From Fratercula arctica (lineage: Eukaryota > Chordata > Aves > Charadriiformes > Alcidae), in NCBI GenBank assembly GCA_947846985.1, contig CANTUZ010000002.1, positions 55,260,885 through 55,324,884 of the forward strand: DNA of 64,000 bases, written 5' to 3'. Every line of letters starts with the position of its first letter. The first letter of the stretch is position 1. The notes under the pieces are model-generated. The model had not been told where the DNA came from. It saw only the letters and a program-made list of their open reading frames with translations, and searched no databases. A program made the position numbers and the translations under genes. Below, piece by piece: positions 61,319 through 64,000 of this stretch.

Positions 61319-64000
61319 CTAAAACAGATCATTATCACATGTGTTATTGATCCAGAGTCACAGGAGAGCCTTCCAACCAAGGCACAGCACGCACAAACAG
61401 GACCTCTCAGCATCGCCTTCCCCTCACTGCCCCATTGTCTTCCCCTTACATCCCGCTCTTTCTAGATAAAGTACCTTTACACTGTTACCTTCTGCAGCTC
61501 GTGACACTGCCTGACCTGGCAGCTCAGATCTCAGCCTTCATGTGTGCATGACTAGGAAAACAGCAGGTCTCAGAGCAAGACAGAGCCCATGCTGGAGATT
61601 TCAAGATCTCTGACTGTGTATGAATCCTCATGGCCAGTGAAGCTTTTCTAAAGATGCACCAACAGAACCAAGATGAGCCAGAAATGGGGGGAAAATGGGA
61701 ACAAAAACTTTGAGAATTCACATAAGAGGCTCAGAAGTGATGCTATGACTCAGAAAGTTACTAAGACCGTATTAGAAGGTTATCCCACCAGAGGATGCAC
61801 GTGTGAGTCAAAGGCTTGTCTCACTGGGAAAGGTGGCTTTGTTTCTGGTGACAGAAGAGCTGGGCCTTGCTTATTGGTAATGAGTTAAAGTGAAAATGCC
61901 AGAGATTTTGTGGCAACAAGACTGACAACATCAGTCAAGGTGCAGGTGAGCTGCAGAGACTGGGGTGTTTTACCCTTCATAACGAAGAATAATATCACCC
62001 TGCAAAACCAGAACTAAACCAGTCTCAGCAGGACACATTGCTCAGTACAACTGCCACGCACAAGCAGGCACATAAGCAGCGTGAAGCCTGGTTCACACCT
62101 TCCCAGAACCCACTTGCTCCAAAAATTAACACTGCATTGCTGCCAGACAAACCACAAGTCGCCCGATGCTCAGGAGTTACTTGGAATAAAAGGAAATGAA
62201 ATGTGAAACAGCAAGGGCTTTAAACTTGAGCACATGTCGGGCCATATCTCCAGCTGTTCTAAGTCACTGAAGTCAACGTAGATGTGTCAATTTATATCAT
62301 TTAAGGCTTGGTTGTATGCACACAGGGTAGCCCCTTAAGCTACAAATCACCTCCTCCACTTACTTCCAACTGTTCCTGGCAACTTTGCATCATCCCCTTC
62401 ACAATCCCCCCATTTGACCCTATCCTCCCCAGACAAGGCACCCTCTCTCTTCTTCCCTTTGTGCTACCCCATTTTTCTGCCTTAGGACCTCAGAGCTTCC
62501 CATGGGAGCATCTCAACATCATTAAAAAAATATACATTCATAAGACAGGCACAGTTGTGTCACCTATCCAGTAAAGGACCTGGGAAGCGTTATCAGCCAC
62601 TGGGAAGCTCAAAATTCAGTCCAGCAGTCAACATAGCTCCCTTCCCATGGACTTAACCCCAGAAAGACATAAAAGGGTAATATTGATGTCATTTTTTAAA
62701 CTGAAACAGAGTAAAACCAGTTGTGCAAAAGCCTGCTCTGCCGTTAGCAGTGCTGCATTTGGAGTTTGATATTTATTGCTTTCCTAACTTCTAGTACTCA
62801 AGGAGAAGCACGTATCTCCCGAAGATGGCTATTGCAGAGGGCTAACGAGGGACTCCAGGGGCAGTGGAAAGCTCTGCACTGCACTGCCTGGCGCAGGCTG
62901 CCACCTGTGACACGAAGGATGCTTCTGATGGCACTCTGCTCGACGGCCAAATGCACGCGAGGAGTCCTACGAACAGCAGCTTTGGAGACTCCTTTACGTG
63001 CTTTAAGGAAGCTCAGTTATGATTTTAGTCCCCATGCACCACTCATTCAAAATCTAACAACAGCAACAAAAAAAAAAACACACGTGAAATGCTCGTTTTC
63101 AGAGTAACCAGGAAATAGTTTCTCTCCTGACGGATATATGCTGCGAGCACAAAAATATACACACGCACAGCCCTTTTAAAGACAGTACTATAAAGACACA
63201 TACTACTAAAGCGACAGTCAAGTCAGCCCTCTCTCCGGATATAAACTCAAACGGAAACAGACTGAGAGTATTTTGTAAAATTATGGAAAGATAAATAAAG
63301 GGTTGTGATATTGTAAATTCCTTGACATTTCATATCTCAGAAACTGCAAGGGACTCACATAAATTAACCTACTAATCTCTCCCAGAGGAGCACAAATGAC
63401 AGAGCTGGGGAGAGCAGCAGCATTTCATCAGAAGCAGGAGGCTTCGCTCAGGAGTGAGGTGCAGAGGCCAAGAAAGATAGAACAGTATAAGGAGAAAAAA
63501 AAAGGAGCTGCCGCATAAGAAATATGTTCAAAATCAACTGGAGGCTATGGGCTCAGTTTAGCAATTCTAGGAACACTTACCTAGTCTGTTAGGGTTTGGG
63601 TTTTCTTTGGGTTTTGGGTGTTGTTTTTTTTAAATGACCGCTTTTCTGTACTCTCAGCATACTGTGTATTCAGGCACACGACAGTTTACCACTGACTGCC
63701 TGAGTCTGTGGACAGCTCATAACCGTAGCTCCAAGAGATGAGCTCCACCTCAGTTATCTCAGCAGGGGCTTCCCCAGACTCCCCCGCACCACAGCTGCAG
63801 AATTTGAGATCTTCCCAATGGACAGGAGTTCAGCAGCTCCTCTTCCTCCCTCAAACTCATTTCTCTGCAGCCAGGCAACCAGCACATTTGTCTCCCTGCC
63901 ACGACAAAGCTCGTCCACAGCTGCTTTTAGTTCTCCTGCCTTCCCAAAAATGTTCAGTTGGATTACAGTACGTAGTCCCTGCATTATTCAACGTTGCTGA
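61319..64000. other. ITGA9: ITGA9 intron upstream of the first visible exon (partial)
   Basis: This should be the 3' part of the intron before inferred exon 4. I looked for the preceding segment, which in human contains GTSCGKTCRED and DEWMGVSLARQ, on the minus strand and did not find it, so exon 3 is expected beyond 64000. Only short unassigned frames are present, including a 76-codon minus-strand frame at 63754-63984. A G/T-rich stretch lies at 63591-63630. Nothing else was recognised. Confidence 0.7.

Noticed and set aside
61319..64000. Possible ITGA9 exon 3
   Set aside because: No segment resembling GTSCGKTCRED or DEWMGVSL was found on the minus strand.
1..64000. CRISPR arrays, operons, tRNA or rRNA genes
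   Set aside because: The window is vertebrate intronic and exonic DNA; no spaced direct repeats, ribosome-binding patterns or cloverleaf sequences were seen.

Overview
The window is eukaryotic chromosomal DNA, most likely from a bird. It is AT-leaning and intron-dominated, it contains two CR1-type (chicken repeat 1) LINE fragments, and it carries the middle of one multi-exon vertebrate gene on the minus strand. There are no operons, CRISPR arrays, phage genes or other prokaryotic features. I found no RNA gene and no complete gene of any kind.

The gene is integrin alpha-9 (ITGA9). Twelve exons can be placed with their splice junctions, running in transcription order from 61318 down to 26344. 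Their lengths are 124, 68, 130, 86, 69, 138, 106, 95, 91, 46, 155 and 161 nt, a total of 1269 nt or 423 codons. The reading frame stays open across all eleven junctions. By comparison with the remembered human protein (about 1035 residues), this covers about residues 141 to 563: most of the seven-bladed beta-propeller with its three FG-GAP calcium motifs, and the start of the thigh domain. I infer these are exons 4 to 15. The first three exons should lie beyond 64000. The rest of the thigh, calf, transmembrane and tail exons should lie below position 1. No further exon was found in 1-26343, so the intron after the last visible exon is at least 26 kb.

Layout: 61319-64000 is upstream intron. 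From 61318 to 26344, exons alternate with introns of 0.6 to 7.6 kb. From 26343 to 1 is one long intron. It holds a nested A-rich minisatellite (3261-3725), a minus-strand CR1 fragment with recognisable reverse-transcriptase ORF (15843-16530) and a perfect 12-bp hairpin (14026-14052). The 61-53 kb intron holds a plus-strand CR1 3' end (55626-56005), a 32-nt T tract and a TG/TA/CA palindrome. A 26-nt G run lies at 35016-35041.

The remaining short open frames are chance frames, antisense shadows of exons or translated simple repeats. I found no convincing evidence of an undescribed biological system. The observations most worth checking are the block-structured minisatellite, the regular splitting of calcium motifs by phase-1 introns, a glycosylation sequon not remembered in the human protein, and two weak splice donors.
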